The translations under genes were made by a program, and so were the position numbers. A DNA stretch of 33,676 nucleotides, taken from positions 1 through 33,676 of the forward strand of contig JBNJHN010000019.1 of NCBI GenBank assembly GCA_051748565.1, read 5' to 3'. Under the pieces are notes generated by a model. The model saw nothing but the letters and a program-made list of their open reading frames with translations, did not search any database and was not told the DNA's origin. How positions within the stretch are numbered: the first letter of the stretch is position 1; each line of letters starts with the position of its first letter. Source of the DNA: SKPH01 sp051748565 (GTDB taxonomy: Bacteria; Bacillota; Dethiobacteria; DTU022). Shown one piece after another: positions 8,332 through 17,188 of the stretch.

Positions 8332-10022
8332 AAAAAAAGATGATAAAAGGATCGGCGATGATTTTAGCTGCCCTCGAAAAAGAAGGTGTCGAAATTATTT
8401 TCGGCTTTCCCGGAGGAGCGGTTTTACCACTTTATAACCAGCTCTACGATGCTTCTATCAAACACCTGCTGGTACGGCACGAGCAGGCCGCTGTACATGC
8501 TGCTGACGGATATGCCCGCGTTACCGGACGGCCGGGTGTGGTTTTTGCCACTTCCGGACCCGGAGCAACAAACCTGGTAACCGGAATTGCCAATGCTTAC
8601 ATGGACTCTGTGCCCCTGGTGCTTATAACAGGCCAGGTAGCAAGCAGCTTCATCGGTACTGATGCATTTCAGGAAGCCGATATTACAGGAATTACACTTC
8701 CTGTAACCAAGCATAATTACCTCGTAAAAAGTATTGATGACCTGCCGGAAATACTGGCCGAAGCATTTTATATTTCTTCTACTGGTCGTCGTGGCCCGGT
8801 ACTGATTGATGTTCCGAAGGATGTTTTTGATCAGGAAGCCCATTTTTCCTACAACAAAGAAAGTGAAATTCCGGGCTACAAGCCGACATACGAGGGCCAT
8901 GCCGGACAGGTAAGCAGGGCGGTTAAAGCAATTCGCGATGCCAAAAAGCCGGTTATTTTCGGAGGTGGAGGTTTAATCAGATCGGGAGCGTCAGAAGCTC
9001 TGCAGCAACTGGCTGAACAAGCGAACATACCGGTTATCCTCTCTTTAATGGGCCTGGGGGCTTACCCGGGTGATAAGGAGCTTTTTCTTGGCATGCCGGG
9101 AATGCACGGCAGTGTAACAGCCAACTATGCTTTAACCGAGTCTGATTTAATCATAGCAACCGGGGTTCGTTTCGACGATCGGGTAACCGGTAAGCTCGAG
9201 TCTTTTGCCCAAAATGCTAAAATTATTCACATTGATATTGACCCGGCGGAGATTGGCAAAAATGTTACGATTGATGTTCCTATTGTCGGTGATGTCAGGC
9301 TGGTTTTAGAAGAAATAGTTAGAAAGCTACGTCCAGGAAATACTGTAAAATGGCTTAAGCAAATTGCCTCTTGGCAGGAAAAATTTCCCATGCCGACCGG
9401 CTCACCGGGTTTAAAAAGTTATCTTAAGCCCCAGTTTGTAATCAGGGAATTAAGTCGTATCAGCGGGAAAAACACTATTGTCGCCACAGATGTTGGCCAG
9501 CACCAGATGTGGGCAGCTCAGCATTTTACAGTATATGAACCGCGTACCTTTATTACCTCCGGCGGTTTGGGGACAATGGGCTACGGTTTTCCGGCGGCAA
9601 TCGGTGCAAAATTGGCTGCCCCAAATAAAAAAGTGATCTGTATCAGTGGGGATGGCAGTTTTCAGATGAATATCCAGGAGCTGGCTACTGCAGTTAATAA
9701 TAAAATCGACATCAAAATAGCATTGATTAATAATGGCTATCTGGGGATGGTCCGCCAGTGGCAGGATATTTTTTACGACAAACGTTATTCTCACACAGCC
9801 ATGGATACGAGTCCCGATTTTGTAAAAGTAGCAGAAGCATACGGAGCCAGGGGTTTGCGAGCTGCTGATGAAAAAGAAGCAACAGCTGCAATTGAGCAGG
9901 CGATGACCGAGAAAGGGCCGGTGCTGATTGATTTTATAGTCGATCCCGAAGAGAATGTATATCCCATGGTAGCTCCGAATCGTCCTATAAATGAAATTAT
10001 AGTCGGGAGTGATAAAAAGTGA
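8328..10022 (+). CDS. ilvB: Acetolactate synthase, large catalytic subunit
   Basis: 564 residues, typical length. It joins two pyruvates to 2-acetolactate, or pyruvate and 2-oxobutyrate to acetohydroxybutyrate, the committed step for valine/leucine and isoleucine. The thiamine-diphosphate activating glutamate is Glu52 (LLVRHEQAA) after FGFPGGAVLPLYNQ. The central FAD-binding domain is present. The C-terminal ThDP/Mg motif begins at GDGSFQMN (Asp441-Gly442 region) and runs to NNGYLGMVRQWQ. The start overlaps the ilvD stop by four bases behind AAAGGTGA, so translation is probably coupled. The biosynthetic, regulated form is indicated by the ilvN gene that follows. Confidence 0.97.
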   Translation: MKKKMIKGSAMILAALEKEGVEIIFGFPGGAVLPLYNQLYDASIKHLLVRHEQAAVHAADGYARVTGRPGVVFATSGPGATNLVTGIANAYMDSVPLVLITGQVASSFIGTDAFQEADITGITLPVTKHNYLVKSIDDLPEILAEAFYISSTGRRGPVLIDVPKDVFDQEAHFSYNKESEIPGYKPTYEGHAGQVSRAVKAIRDAKKPVIFGGGGLIRSGASEALQQLAEQANIPVILSLMGLGAYPGDKELFLGMPGMHGSVTANYALTESDLIIATGVRFDDRVTGKLESFAQNAKIIHIDIDPAEIGKNVTIDVPIVGDVRLVLEEIVRKLRPGNTVKWLKQIASWQEKFPMPTGSPGLKSYLKPQFVIRELSRISGKNTIVATDVGQHQMWAAQHFTVYEPRTFITSGGLGTMGYGFPAAIGAKLAAPNKKVICISGDGSFQMNIQELATAVNNKIDIKIALINNGYLGMVRQWQDIFYDKRYSHTAMDTSPDFVKVAEAYGARGLRAADEKEATAAIEQAMTEKGPVLIDFIVDPEENVYPMVAPNRPINEIIVGSDKK

Positions 10023-10513
10023 AGCATATTCTGGCCGTTATTGTTGAAAATAAACCCGGAGCTTTAACACGGGTATCGGGGCTTTTCAGCCGACGTGGCT
10101 TTAATATTGAAAACATTGCCGTCGGTGAAACGATGACCCCGGGTATTTCCAGAATGACTATTACCGTAGATGGCAGTGAAATATTAATTGAACAGGTAAT
10201 GAAACAGCTTCATAAACTGATTAACGTAATTAAGGTTAGCAACCTTTCCAGTGAGCCTTCTGTTATGCGTGAGCTGATGTTGATTAAAGTTAAAGCTGAA
10301 ACCGGCAGTCGCAGTGATATACAGCAAATCGTAGAAACTTTCCGCGGTAAAGTTGTCGATGTTTCACCCGACTCGATGATCATAGAAGTTACCGGAAATG
10401 ATGACAAGCTGGAAGCGATTAAACTGCTGCTTCAACATTTTGGGATCAAAGAGATTGTTCGCACCGGTAAAGTTGCCCTGCTGCGCGGTTCGAAAGTAAC
10501 CAGGGTGAGTTAA
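10019..10513 (+). CDS. ilvN: Acetolactate synthase, small regulatory subunit
   Basis: 164 residues from a GTG that overlaps the ilvB stop (GTGA). The N-terminal ACT domain reads HILAVIVENKPGALTRVSGL with the following RRGFNIENIAVG. A second ACT-like half follows (ELMLIKVKAE to FGIKEIVRTGKVAL). This subunit binds valine and gives end-product feedback to IlvB, as well as raising its activity. Length and order match IlvN/IlvH of other Bacillota. The tight overlap suggests 1:1 coupled synthesis. Confidence 0.96.
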   Translation: MKHILAVIVENKPGALTRVSGLFSRRGFNIENIAVGETMTPGISRMTITVDGSEILIEQVMKQLHKLINVIKVSNLSSEPSVMRELMLIKVKAETGSRSDIQQIVETFRGKVVDVSPDSMIIEVTGNDDKLEAIKLLLQHFGIKEIVRTGKVALLRGSKVTRVS

Positions 10514-10636
10514 TTATTGAGATATGGGCAAACTTCGCAATACTGAGATAGGGGATTTAATAGAATTCCAAAGAACTAATAAAGAGGTGCCCGGTCTTAT
10601 GGCGGGATATTTAATAAAATTGAAAGACGGTGGATA

Positions 10637-11914
10637 ATGGTAGAAAATATTGGATCGACTATGGTGGAAAAAATACTGGCGGCTAAGGCCGGCAGATCAA
10701 AAGTAATGCCGGGAGATTTAGTCAATGTCGCAGTTGACCTGGCCCTGGGTAATGACATTACTGCACCGGTGGCTATCAGGGAGTTTGAACGTTTGGGTTT
10801 GGACCGGGTTTTTGATCCTGATAAAATCATTCTTATTCCCGATCATTTCACGCCCAATAAAGATATTGCAGCGGCCGAGCAGGCCATGGTTTTACGCTGT
10901 TTTGCCAGGAAATACGGAATAAAGCATTACTATGAAGTTGGCCGAATGGGTATAGAACATGCTCTCCTCCCGGAGCAGGGTTTGGTGCGTCCCGGGATGG
11001 TTATTATCGGGGCAGACTCGCATACCTGCACTTATGGGGCTCTCGGAGCTTTTGCAACCGGTGTGGGCAGCACAGATCTTGCGGCCGCGATGGCTATCGG
11101 AGAAGCCTGGTTTAAAGTGCCGGCCACGATTCGTTTCGAATACGAAGGTGCACTGCCGGCATGGGTTAGCGGCAAGGACTTGATTTTATATACTATTGGC
11201 CGAATTGGTGTTGACGGAGCTCGTTACCGGGCCATGGAGTTTACAGGTTCTGTTATTAAAGATCTTTCTATTGACGGGCGTCTAACCATGGCTAATATGG
11301 CAATTGAAGCGGGCGGCAAATGCGGGTATGTGCAACCTGATGAAACTACATTCCATTATCTGGAAGATAGAACTGCTCTTCCTTATGAAGCTTTTTACAG
11401 TGATGATGATGCCGGCTACGAGCAGGTATTTAATTTTGATGTAACTGGTTTGGAACCGCAAATCGCTTTCCCGCCCTCCCCGGATAATGTTCGCTCTCTA
11501 TCTGAAGCTTTAGGAATAGAACTTCAGCAGGTGGTAATCGGTTCCTGCACCAATGGAAGAATAGAAGATTTACGCATTGCTGCATCTGTTATCAAGGGAC
11601 AAAAAGTTCACCCCCGGGTCAGGCTGCTTATTATTCCTGCCACGCAGCAGATTTACCGTCAGGCTTTAGAAGAGGGCCTTTTGTCTACTTTCATCGACGC
11701 TGAAGCAGCGGTAAGCACTCCCACCTGTGGCCCCTGCCTTGGCGGACACATGGGTATCCTTGCCCGTGGAGAGAAAGCGTTGGCAACTACAAACCGGAAT
11801 TTCATTGGCCGGATGGGCCACCCTGAAAGTGAAGTCTATTTGTGCAGCCCTGCCGTTGCCGCTGCGTCGGCTGTAGCAGGGGTAATTTGTCACCCGGAGG
11901 AGGTTGTATCATGA
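10637..11914 (+). CDS. leuC: 3-isopropylmalate dehydratase-type hydro-lyase, large subunit (LeuC2 class)
   Basis: 425 residues, the shorter 'LeuC2/HacA' form found in archaea and many Clostridia rather than the ~465-residue enterobacterial form. It holds the [4Fe-4S] cluster that isomerises 2-isopropylmalate to 3-isopropylmalate. Cluster cysteines are Cys304 (IGSCTNGR), Cys364 and Cys367 (CGPCLGG). Substrate-site motifs DHFTPNKD and GADSHTCTYGALGAFATGVGS are intact. The start follows GGTGGA closely; an in-frame ATG lies 24 bases later. A gap of 123 bases separates it from ilvN. Homoaconitase or methylmalate dehydratase activity cannot be excluded, because no leuA or leuB lies beside it. Confidence 0.88.
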   Translation: MVENIGSTMVEKILAAKAGRSKVMPGDLVNVAVDLALGNDITAPVAIREFERLGLDRVFDPDKIILIPDHFTPNKDIAAAEQAMVLRCFARKYGIKHYYEVGRMGIEHALLPEQGLVRPGMVIIGADSHTCTYGALGAFATGVGSTDLAAAMAIGEAWFKVPATIRFEYEGALPAWVSGKDLILYTIGRIGVDGARYRAMEFTGSVIKDLSIDGRLTMANMAIEAGGKCGYVQPDETTFHYLEDRTALPYEAFYSDDDAGYEQVFNFDVTGLEPQIAFPPSPDNVRSLSEALGIELQQVVIGSCTNGRIEDLRIAASVIKGQKVHPRVRLLIIPATQQIYRQALEEGLLSTFIDAEAAVSTPTCGPCLGGHMGILARGEKALATTNRNFIGRMGHPESEVYLCSPAVAAASAVAGVICHPEEVVS

Positions 11915-12411
11915 TTATCGAAGGGAAAATATGGATATTTGGAGATAATATTGATACCGATGCGATCATTGCTGCCCGCTACTTAAGCATTGTAGAGCCG
12001 AGAGAATTGTCTAAACATCTGATGGAAGACATAAAGCCGGATTTTTCGGGCCTTGTGAAACCAGGTGATATAATTGTGGCGGGCAGTAACTTTGGCTGTG
12101 GCAGCTCACGTGAGCATGCTCCGCTGGCTATTAAGGGTGCAGGTATTTCCTGTGTTATTGCTCTTAGTTTTGCCCGGATATTTTACCGCAATGCAATAAA
12201 CATAGGTTTACCAATTCTTGAGTGCCCTGATGATCTGACTTATCTTTCATCGGGAGATGATCAACTGCAGGTTAATTTTGACAGGGGATTAATCACGCAC
12301 CTTCAGAGCGGCCTTCAATACAAGGCGACTCCCTTTCCTCCTTTTATGCAAGAAATCATCAGCTGTGGTGGTTTGATGGAATATGTTAAAGCACGTCTTG
12401 AGCTCAGGTAG
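11911..12411 (+). CDS. leuD: 3-isopropylmalate dehydratase-type hydro-lyase, small subunit
   Basis: 166 residues, starting at an ATG that overlaps the leuC stop (ATGA), with GGAGGAGG upstream. The aconitase swivel-domain fold is marked by DNIDTDAIIAARYL, GSNFGCGSSREHAPLAIKGA and FARIFYRNAINIGLP. It completes the active site of the large subunit. The specificity loop after the DTDAII strand reads YLSI; methanogen isopropylmalate isomerase has YLVY there and homoaconitase YLRT (from memory), so substrate choice is open. It is the last gene of the T-box operon, with a 116-base gap before the next gene. Confidence 0.88.
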   Translation: MIIEGKIWIFGDNIDTDAIIAARYLSIVEPRELSKHLMEDIKPDFSGLVKPGDIIVAGSNFGCGSSREHAPLAIKGAGISCVIALSFARIFYRNAINIGLPILECPDDLTYLSSGDDQLQVNFDRGLITHLQSGLQYKATPFPPFMQEIISCGGLMEYVKARLELR

Positions 12412-12471
12412 TAAAGGTTTTTCTATTTGCATTTTTTAATTGATAATGGTAGTGTAAATTGATCATTCGAT

Positions 12472-12477
12472 TATAAT
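12472..12477 (+). promoter_or_regulatory. Candidate -10 box upstream of the EF-G-like gene
   Basis: A TATAAT lies 51 bases before the start codon. No convincing -35 hexamer is found at 16-18 bases. It may be the promoter that makes the EF-G-like gene independent of the amino acid operon. Confidence 0.25.
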
Positions 12478-12527
12478 ACTTCTACCTGGCCGACCAGCTG
12501 GTTGGGTGATATTGAGGAGGCATATGC

Positions 12528-14615
12528 ATGAAGAAGTATACCAGCGAAAATATTCGCAACGTAGCACTAATATCCCACGGCGGTGCCGGTAAAACATCCC
12601 TTACCGAGGCGCTGCTTTTTACATCGGGGGCGGTTAATCGCCTGGGGAAAATTGAATCAGGTAACACAACTACCGATTTTGATCCCGATGAAATCAAAAA
12701 ACAGGTTACTATCAATGTCGGCCTTGCTCCTCTCGAGTGGAGCGGCGTAAAAATTAACCTGCTTGATACTCCGGGATATTTTGACTTTATCGGAGATGTT
12801 CTCGGGGCGCTCAGGGTAGCGGACAGCGTGGTTACAGTAGTCTGTGCGGTTTCCGGTGTAGAAGTAGGAACCGAAAAAGTTTGGGGTTATGCCGATGATT
12901 TCAAACTGCCCCGTTTTGTTGCCATCAATAAGCTTGACCGGGAGAATGCCGATTACGAAGGCACCTTAGAGCAGCTGAGAACTCATTTCGGCCTTAGTGT
13001 TGCACCACTGCAGATGCCTATAGGCAAAGAAGCCGACTTCAAAGGTGTTGTAGACCTGGTCCGGCAAAAAGCAATTATATTTTCTGATGACGGTATGAAG
13101 GTTACAGAAAAAGATATCCCTGAAGATTTAAGCTCACAAGCCCTTGATTTAAGAGAAAAATTAATCGAAGCTGTAGCTGAAGCAGACGATACCCTCCTGG
13201 AAAAATATCTCGAAGGCGAAGCTTTAAGCGATGTAGAAGTTGATGAAGGCCTCCGCCAGGGAGTTCTTAAAGGGAAAATAATCCCGGTACTCTGCTGTGC
13301 CGGTACCAGGAATTTCGGAACTCAGCCCATGCTGGACCTGATAAAGAACTATCTTCCTTCTCCTCTTGACCAGGAAGAACTCAAAGGTTACATTCCGGGA
13401 AGCGATGAAGAAGTAGTGCGGAAATTAAGCCCCGATGAACCTCTATCTGCTTTTGTATTTAAAACCCTGGCCGACCCTTACGTTGGAAGGATTAATTACT
13501 TTCGGGTTTACTCGGGAATGGTCAAGCCGGACAGCCAGATTTATAATTCAACCAAATCTGTCACCGAACGATTCGGGCAGGTTTTTTCGATGCGCGGTAA
13601 AAACCAGATTGCAATGGAAGAAGTTGTTACCGGTGATATTGCCTGTGTGGCCAAACTGCAGGAAACTGCTACGGGAGATACCCTTTGCAATAGCAATTCA
13701 CCGATTGTATTTCCCGCGCTAGCTTTTCCTGAGCCGGTCATATCTTTTGCCGTTGAGCCGAAAACCAAGGGTGATGAAGATAAAGTTAGCAGTGGCCTGG
13801 CCCGTTTTTTGGAAGAAGATCCAACTTTTAAGCTGGAGAGGAGAGCAGAAACCAAGCAGACTGTAATTTCCGGACTTGGTGAACTGCACCTTGATATCAT
13901 TGTAAATCGCCTCTCACAGAAATTCGGAGTTGAGGTCGAGCTGTCCACGCCGAAAGTACCTTATAAAGAGACCATCAAGGGGCAAACGAAAGTTGAAGGC
14001 AAACATAAGAAACAATCCGGTGGTCGCGGCCAGTTTGGCCATGTTTATTTAGAGCTCGAGCCGGCCGACACGGGGCAGGGCCTGGTTTTTGAGAACAAAA
14101 TCTTTGGTGGATCCGTTCCAAGACAGTATGTGCCGGCAGTTGAAAAAGGTGTAACAGAAGCAATGGAAGAAGGTGTTGTTGCCGGTTATCCGGTTGTAGA
14201 TGTACAGGTTAGACTTGTCGATGGATCTTATCATACTGTTGACTCTTCCGAGATGGCCTTTAAAATTGCTGCATCACAGGCTTTTAAAAAAGGAATGGAA
14301 CAAGCCGAGCCCGTATTGCTGGAGCCTATAATGGATATAGAAGTTATTGTGCCGGAAGCTTTTATGGGTGATATTATGGGAGATTTAAACAGTAAAAGAG
14401 GACGCATACAGGGCATGCAGCCTGAAGATGGCCTGCAGAAAATCCGGGCACAGGTTCCGATGGCTGAAATGTTTAAATACTCGATTGACCTACGGTCAAT
14501 GACACAGGGACGGGGCTTTTTCGCAATGGACTTTTCACATTATGAAGAGGTTCCCCACCAGGTGGCCGAGCAGGTTATTGCGGCGGCAAAGGCTGCAAAG
14601 GAAGAGGAAGCATAA
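12528..14615 (+). CDS. Elongation factor G-like GTPase (FusA2 / EF-G paralogue)
   Basis: 695 residues with the full EF-G layout: GTPase domain, domain II, then domains III-V (GELHLDIIVNRL near residue 450, SGGRGQFGHVYLELEP near 500, domain V ending MTQGRGFFAMDFSHYEEVP). The G1 loop is SHGGAGKTS (residues 16-24) instead of AHIDAGKT, and the G3 motif is DTPGYFDF with Tyr84 where canonical EF-G has the catalytic histidine (DTPGH). G4 is NKLD. These traits mark the second EF-G-like family of Bacillota, which exists beside canonical fusA in the str operon. The ribosomal job of this family is poorly defined. The ATG at 12528 follows GAGGAGG; another ATG at 12524 is out of frame. Confidence 0.9.
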   Translation: MKKYTSENIRNVALISHGGAGKTSLTEALLFTSGAVNRLGKIESGNTTTDFDPDEIKKQVTINVGLAPLEWSGVKINLLDTPGYFDFIGDVLGALRVADSVVTVVCAVSGVEVGTEKVWGYADDFKLPRFVAINKLDRENADYEGTLEQLRTHFGLSVAPLQMPIGKEADFKGVVDLVRQKAIIFSDDGMKVTEKDIPEDLSSQALDLREKLIEAVAEADDTLLEKYLEGEALSDVEVDEGLRQGVLKGKIIPVLCCAGTRNFGTQPMLDLIKNYLPSPLDQEELKGYIPGSDEEVVRKLSPDEPLSAFVFKTLADPYVGRINYFRVYSGMVKPDSQIYNSTKSVTERFGQVFSMRGKNQIAMEEVVTGDIACVAKLQETATGDTLCNSNSPIVFPALAFPEPVISFAVEPKTKGDEDKVSSGLARFLEEDPTFKLERRAETKQTVISGLGELHLDIIVNRLSQKFGVEVELSTPKVPYKETIKGQTKVEGKHKKQSGGRGQFGHVYLELEPADTGQGLVFENKIFGGSVPRQYVPAVEKGVTEAMEEGVVAGYPVVDVQVRLVDGSYHTVDSSEMAFKIAASQAFKKGMEQAEPVLLEPIMDIEVIVPEAFMGDIMGDLNSKRGRIQGMQPEDGLQKIRAQVPMAEMFKYSIDLRSMTQGRGFFAMDFSHYEEVPHQVAEQVIAAAKAAKEEEA

Positions 14616-14648
14616 ATTTAACAGGCTAATCATTAAGGCAAATTTAAA

Positions 14649-14672
14649 GGGGCGACCTGCAACGGTCGCCCC
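14649..14672. terminator. Bidirectional hairpin terminator between convergent genes
   Basis: GGGGCGACC and GGTCGCCCC form a perfect 9-bp stem around a six-base loop. It lies 33 bases after the EF-G-like stop and just beyond the stop of the leftward ATP-grasp gene. Read on the minus strand it is followed by TTTAAATTT; on the plus strand no T-run follows, so it works best for the leftward gene. Confidence 0.65.
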
Positions 14673-14674
14673 TG

Positions 14675-15886
14675 TCAGTGGTTGCGGTTTAGAATGCGGC
14701 GCAGCTTGCCTGCTGCCTTGCCAAAAATTAGGCATGCAAATGAAAATAGCGGCTTTATATCGTCTGCAGCCCAGATGGCATGGGCTTTACGATGCGAAAG
14801 CCAAGGTTTTGCTATCTGACCAACAGTAAGCTGTTTCTTTTTCAGGTATGCAGCTATACTGATTGTATCCTCGTATGCGTGCCAGAAAGCCCAGGGCTTC
14901 TCTTCTTTAAGGTGAAAGTCAGGTAGAGGATCACCGATCAAGTCTTTATACATAATAAAAACAAACTCAATACCGCATTTGTCAAAAAGGACATTGAGAG
15001 TGCTTAAACGGGCATTAATTTCAATCATATAAAACTCTCCTGTGGAGGGATGTTTTTTAAATTCAATTTCGCTATAACCACGATAACCCAGGCGCTTGAT
15101 GTATTCCAGCCCCAACCCGATCAGTTCTTGATCGTAAAGATGATGTGTCAGGGTTGATGAACCGAAATTTATTGGAAATTGGCGCAGTTTTTGAGCACTG
15201 AAAGTGTGGGTTGCCCTGCCCTGCCGATCCACGTAGGCATCGAAGACATACATTCGATCATCAAAGCCTGGGATAATCTCCTGGACCATTACTTCAAGTT
15301 CACTTATACGAGCCGTTTCCAACGCAGACAAAAGCCCGGTTTTATTTTCGGCGAGAAGACACTTTTGACGAAAAATCTTTACAAATTTATGAGAAAGAGC
15401 CGGCTTGATTATACAGGGATACTGTATATCCCTGGATATTTCAAAAAGGTCACTGTTTTGATCGACTATATAAGTTTGCGGTATACGCAGGTCATGCTCC
15501 AGTGCAAGCAGGGCAAGACCTTTCTTATCGATAATTTTTTCCAGCAGTCCGGCTTTATTATCGGGAAAGATATAATAAGCGGAGAGTTGTTCAGCGTAGC
15601 GTGATATGAGTAAAGCATAGTTATCGGCAGTGGCCATAAGCACGGGCCGCGTTGGGAATTCTTTGCCCAGGTCGATCAGAAAATCAGCCAGCCCGCCTTC
15701 TTCTGTATTAACGTTGGGGCAGAGTATTTTTCGGGTTACATAACGTGATGATAGGGCATAAGCTGTGGGGAAATGGTAATCAAGAGCATAAACAGGAATT
15801 CCTCTACGCCCGAGAGTGCGAATGGCTCCCAGGGCTGTGTAAAAGTTTGCCCCTAATATTACCACGGGTATTTGTTGCACTTTCAT
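14675..15886 (-). CDS. ATP-grasp carboxylate-amine ligase (COG3919-like, D-aspartate ligase-like)
   Basis: 403 residues from the ATG at 15886, which has GGAAAGGG upstream; a TTG ten codons earlier is less likely. The N-terminal preATP-grasp fold starts PVVILGANFYTALGAIRTLG. The ATP-grasp core shows the nucleotide lysine strand PCIIKPALSHKF, the VQEIIPGFDD segment and the Mg ligands in YSEIEFKK and YMIEINARLS. This group couples ATP-driven carboxylate activation to an amine; the known example is D-aspartate ligase of enterococcal peptidoglycan. The substrate here is unknown. Its only suggestive neighbour is ddl, transcribed divergently 183 bases away. Confidence 0.75.
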   Translation of the reverse strand: MKVQQIPVVILGANFYTALGAIRTLGRRGIPVYALDYHFPTAYALSSRYVTRKILCPNVNTEEGGLADFLIDLGKEFPTRPVLMATADNYALLISRYAEQLSAYYIFPDNKAGLLEKIIDKKGLALLALEHDLRIPQTYIVDQNSDLFEISRDIQYPCIIKPALSHKFVKIFRQKCLLAENKTGLLSALETARISELEVMVQEIIPGFDDRMYVFDAYVDRQGRATHTFSAQKLRQFPINFGSSTLTHHLYDQELIGLGLEYIKRLGYRGYSEIEFKKHPSTGEFYMIEINARLSTLNVLFDKCGIEFVFIMYKDLIGDPLPDFHLKEEKPWAFWHAYEDTISIAAYLKKKQLTVGQIAKPWLSHRKAHAIWAADDIKPLFSFACLIFGKAAGKLRRILNRNH

Positions 15887-15978
15887 GGTCCCTTTCCAAC
15901 AGCGATTATAATGCAACTTTATATTGTCCGGACCTTTTTTGCAACCGGTCCCTGCCGGCTTTCAGTGTTTGGCAGTTA

Positions 15979-15987
15979 TGATATAAT
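15979..15987 (+). promoter_or_regulatory. Candidate extended -10 promoter for ddl
   Basis: TGATATAAT is a TGn extended -10 box with a perfect TATAAT (15982-15987). The -35 position (CTTTCA) is weak. It lies between the divergent ATP-grasp and ddl genes, 82 bases before the ddl start, and could serve the ddl-udg-two-component run. Confidence 0.45.
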
Positions 15988-16069
15988 CTAGAAAACCCAA
16001 AAAGTCAATTATAGTATTAAAGCAATTTATTATAGATCTGTAAATGCGATTCAATGGAGTTGATTGTTT

Positions 16070-17176
16070 ATGAAACGCAAAAAAGTCGCGGTTATTTTTG
16101 GTGGCCGTTCCGGTGAGCATGTTGTATCTCTAAGGTCAGCGGCTTCGATTATGGAAGCAATAGATTCTGAATTATATGAGATTATTTCGGTCGGCATCAC
16201 CAGGGATGGGGCCTGGTTAACCGGTCCTGATGCCTGGTTGTCTTTATGGGAACAACGCCCGCCCCTCAAGGCACACCGAACCGTTTTATTAACCGATCCC
16301 GGAAATCCCGGCTTGCTTGTACAATCCGGCGATTCACCAACAGACTGGCGCTATCAGTCTATTGATATTATTTTCCCGGTTTTGCACGGCACTTATGGTG
16401 AAGACGGTTCGATACAAGGTCTTTTTGAAATGGCCGGGATTCCTTATGTCGGTTCAGGTGTGCTTGCTTCAAGCACAGGAATGGATAAAGTTGTTATGAA
16501 AGCTCTTTTCCGGCAGCAAGGTTTACCGGTGGCCCCTTATATCCATTTTTACCGCTGGCAATGGAAAGGGCGGGAAAAACTTTTGGAAAGTCAGATCAGC
16601 GAGGAGTTGGGTTTCCCGTGTTTCGTAAAACCGGCAAACCTCGGCTCCAGTGTTGGTATCAACAAAGTTAGTTTTCTGGAAACTTTAACGGCAGCGGTTG
16701 AGGAAGCACTTTTATATGATGAAAAAATAATAGTGGAGAAGTTTATCAAGGGCCGAGAGATCGAGTGTTCGGTTTTGGGAGATATAGAACCTGAAGCTTC
16801 CCGGCCTGGAGAAGTGATTTCCTGTAATGATTTCTATGATTACCGGGCTAAGTATATTGATGACCGTTCTGATCTGATTATTCCGGTTGAACTGGAAACT
16901 GAGATAGAAAAAATGATTATGCGCTATTCAATAGAAGCTTTTCAGGCAGTTGAAGCAAGTGGTTTGGCCAGGGTTGATTTCTTTTTTAATTCTAATAGCG
17001 AAAAGATCATAGTTAACGAGATTAATACCATGCCAGGCTTTACAAGCATCAGCATGTACCCGAAAATGTGGGAAGCAAGCGGAATCAGTTACGGGAAACT
17101 GGTAAACCGGTTGTTGGAACTGGCGGAGGTTCGTTTTAAAAGACGGCAAGCACTTATAGTTGCTCCACCTGAATAA
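16070..17176 (+). CDS. ddl: D-alanine--D-alanine ligase
   Basis: 368 residues. The ATG at 16070 lies ten bases after GGAG and is preferred to the in-frame TTG at 16064, which is too close. Ddl makes the D-Ala-D-Ala dipeptide that ends the peptidoglycan stem. The start VAVIFGGRSGEHVVSLRSA, the HGTYGEDGSIQGLFEMAGIPYVG segment, FVKPANLGSSVGI and NEINTMPGFTSISMYPKMW are all classic. DFYDYRAKY keeps the tyrosine loop of D-Ala-D-Ala ligases rather than the VanA/B-type D-lactate loop, so a vancomycin-sensitive D-Ala terminus is implied. The gene heads a run of four co-directional genes with short gaps. Confidence 0.95.
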   Translation: MKRKKVAVIFGGRSGEHVVSLRSAASIMEAIDSELYEIISVGITRDGAWLTGPDAWLSLWEQRPPLKAHRTVLLTDPGNPGLLVQSGDSPTDWRYQSIDIIFPVLHGTYGEDGSIQGLFEMAGIPYVGSGVLASSTGMDKVVMKALFRQQGLPVAPYIHFYRWQWKGREKLLESQISEELGFPCFVKPANLGSSVGINKVSFLETLTAAVEEALLYDEKIIVEKFIKGREIECSVLGDIEPEASRPGEVISCNDFYDYRAKYIDDRSDLIIPVELETEIEKMIMRYSIEAFQAVEASGLARVDFFFNSNSEKIIVNEINTMPGFTSISMYPKMWEASGISYGKLVNRLLELAEVRFKRRQALIVAPPE

Positions 17177-17188
17177 GCGTTTTAAGGG

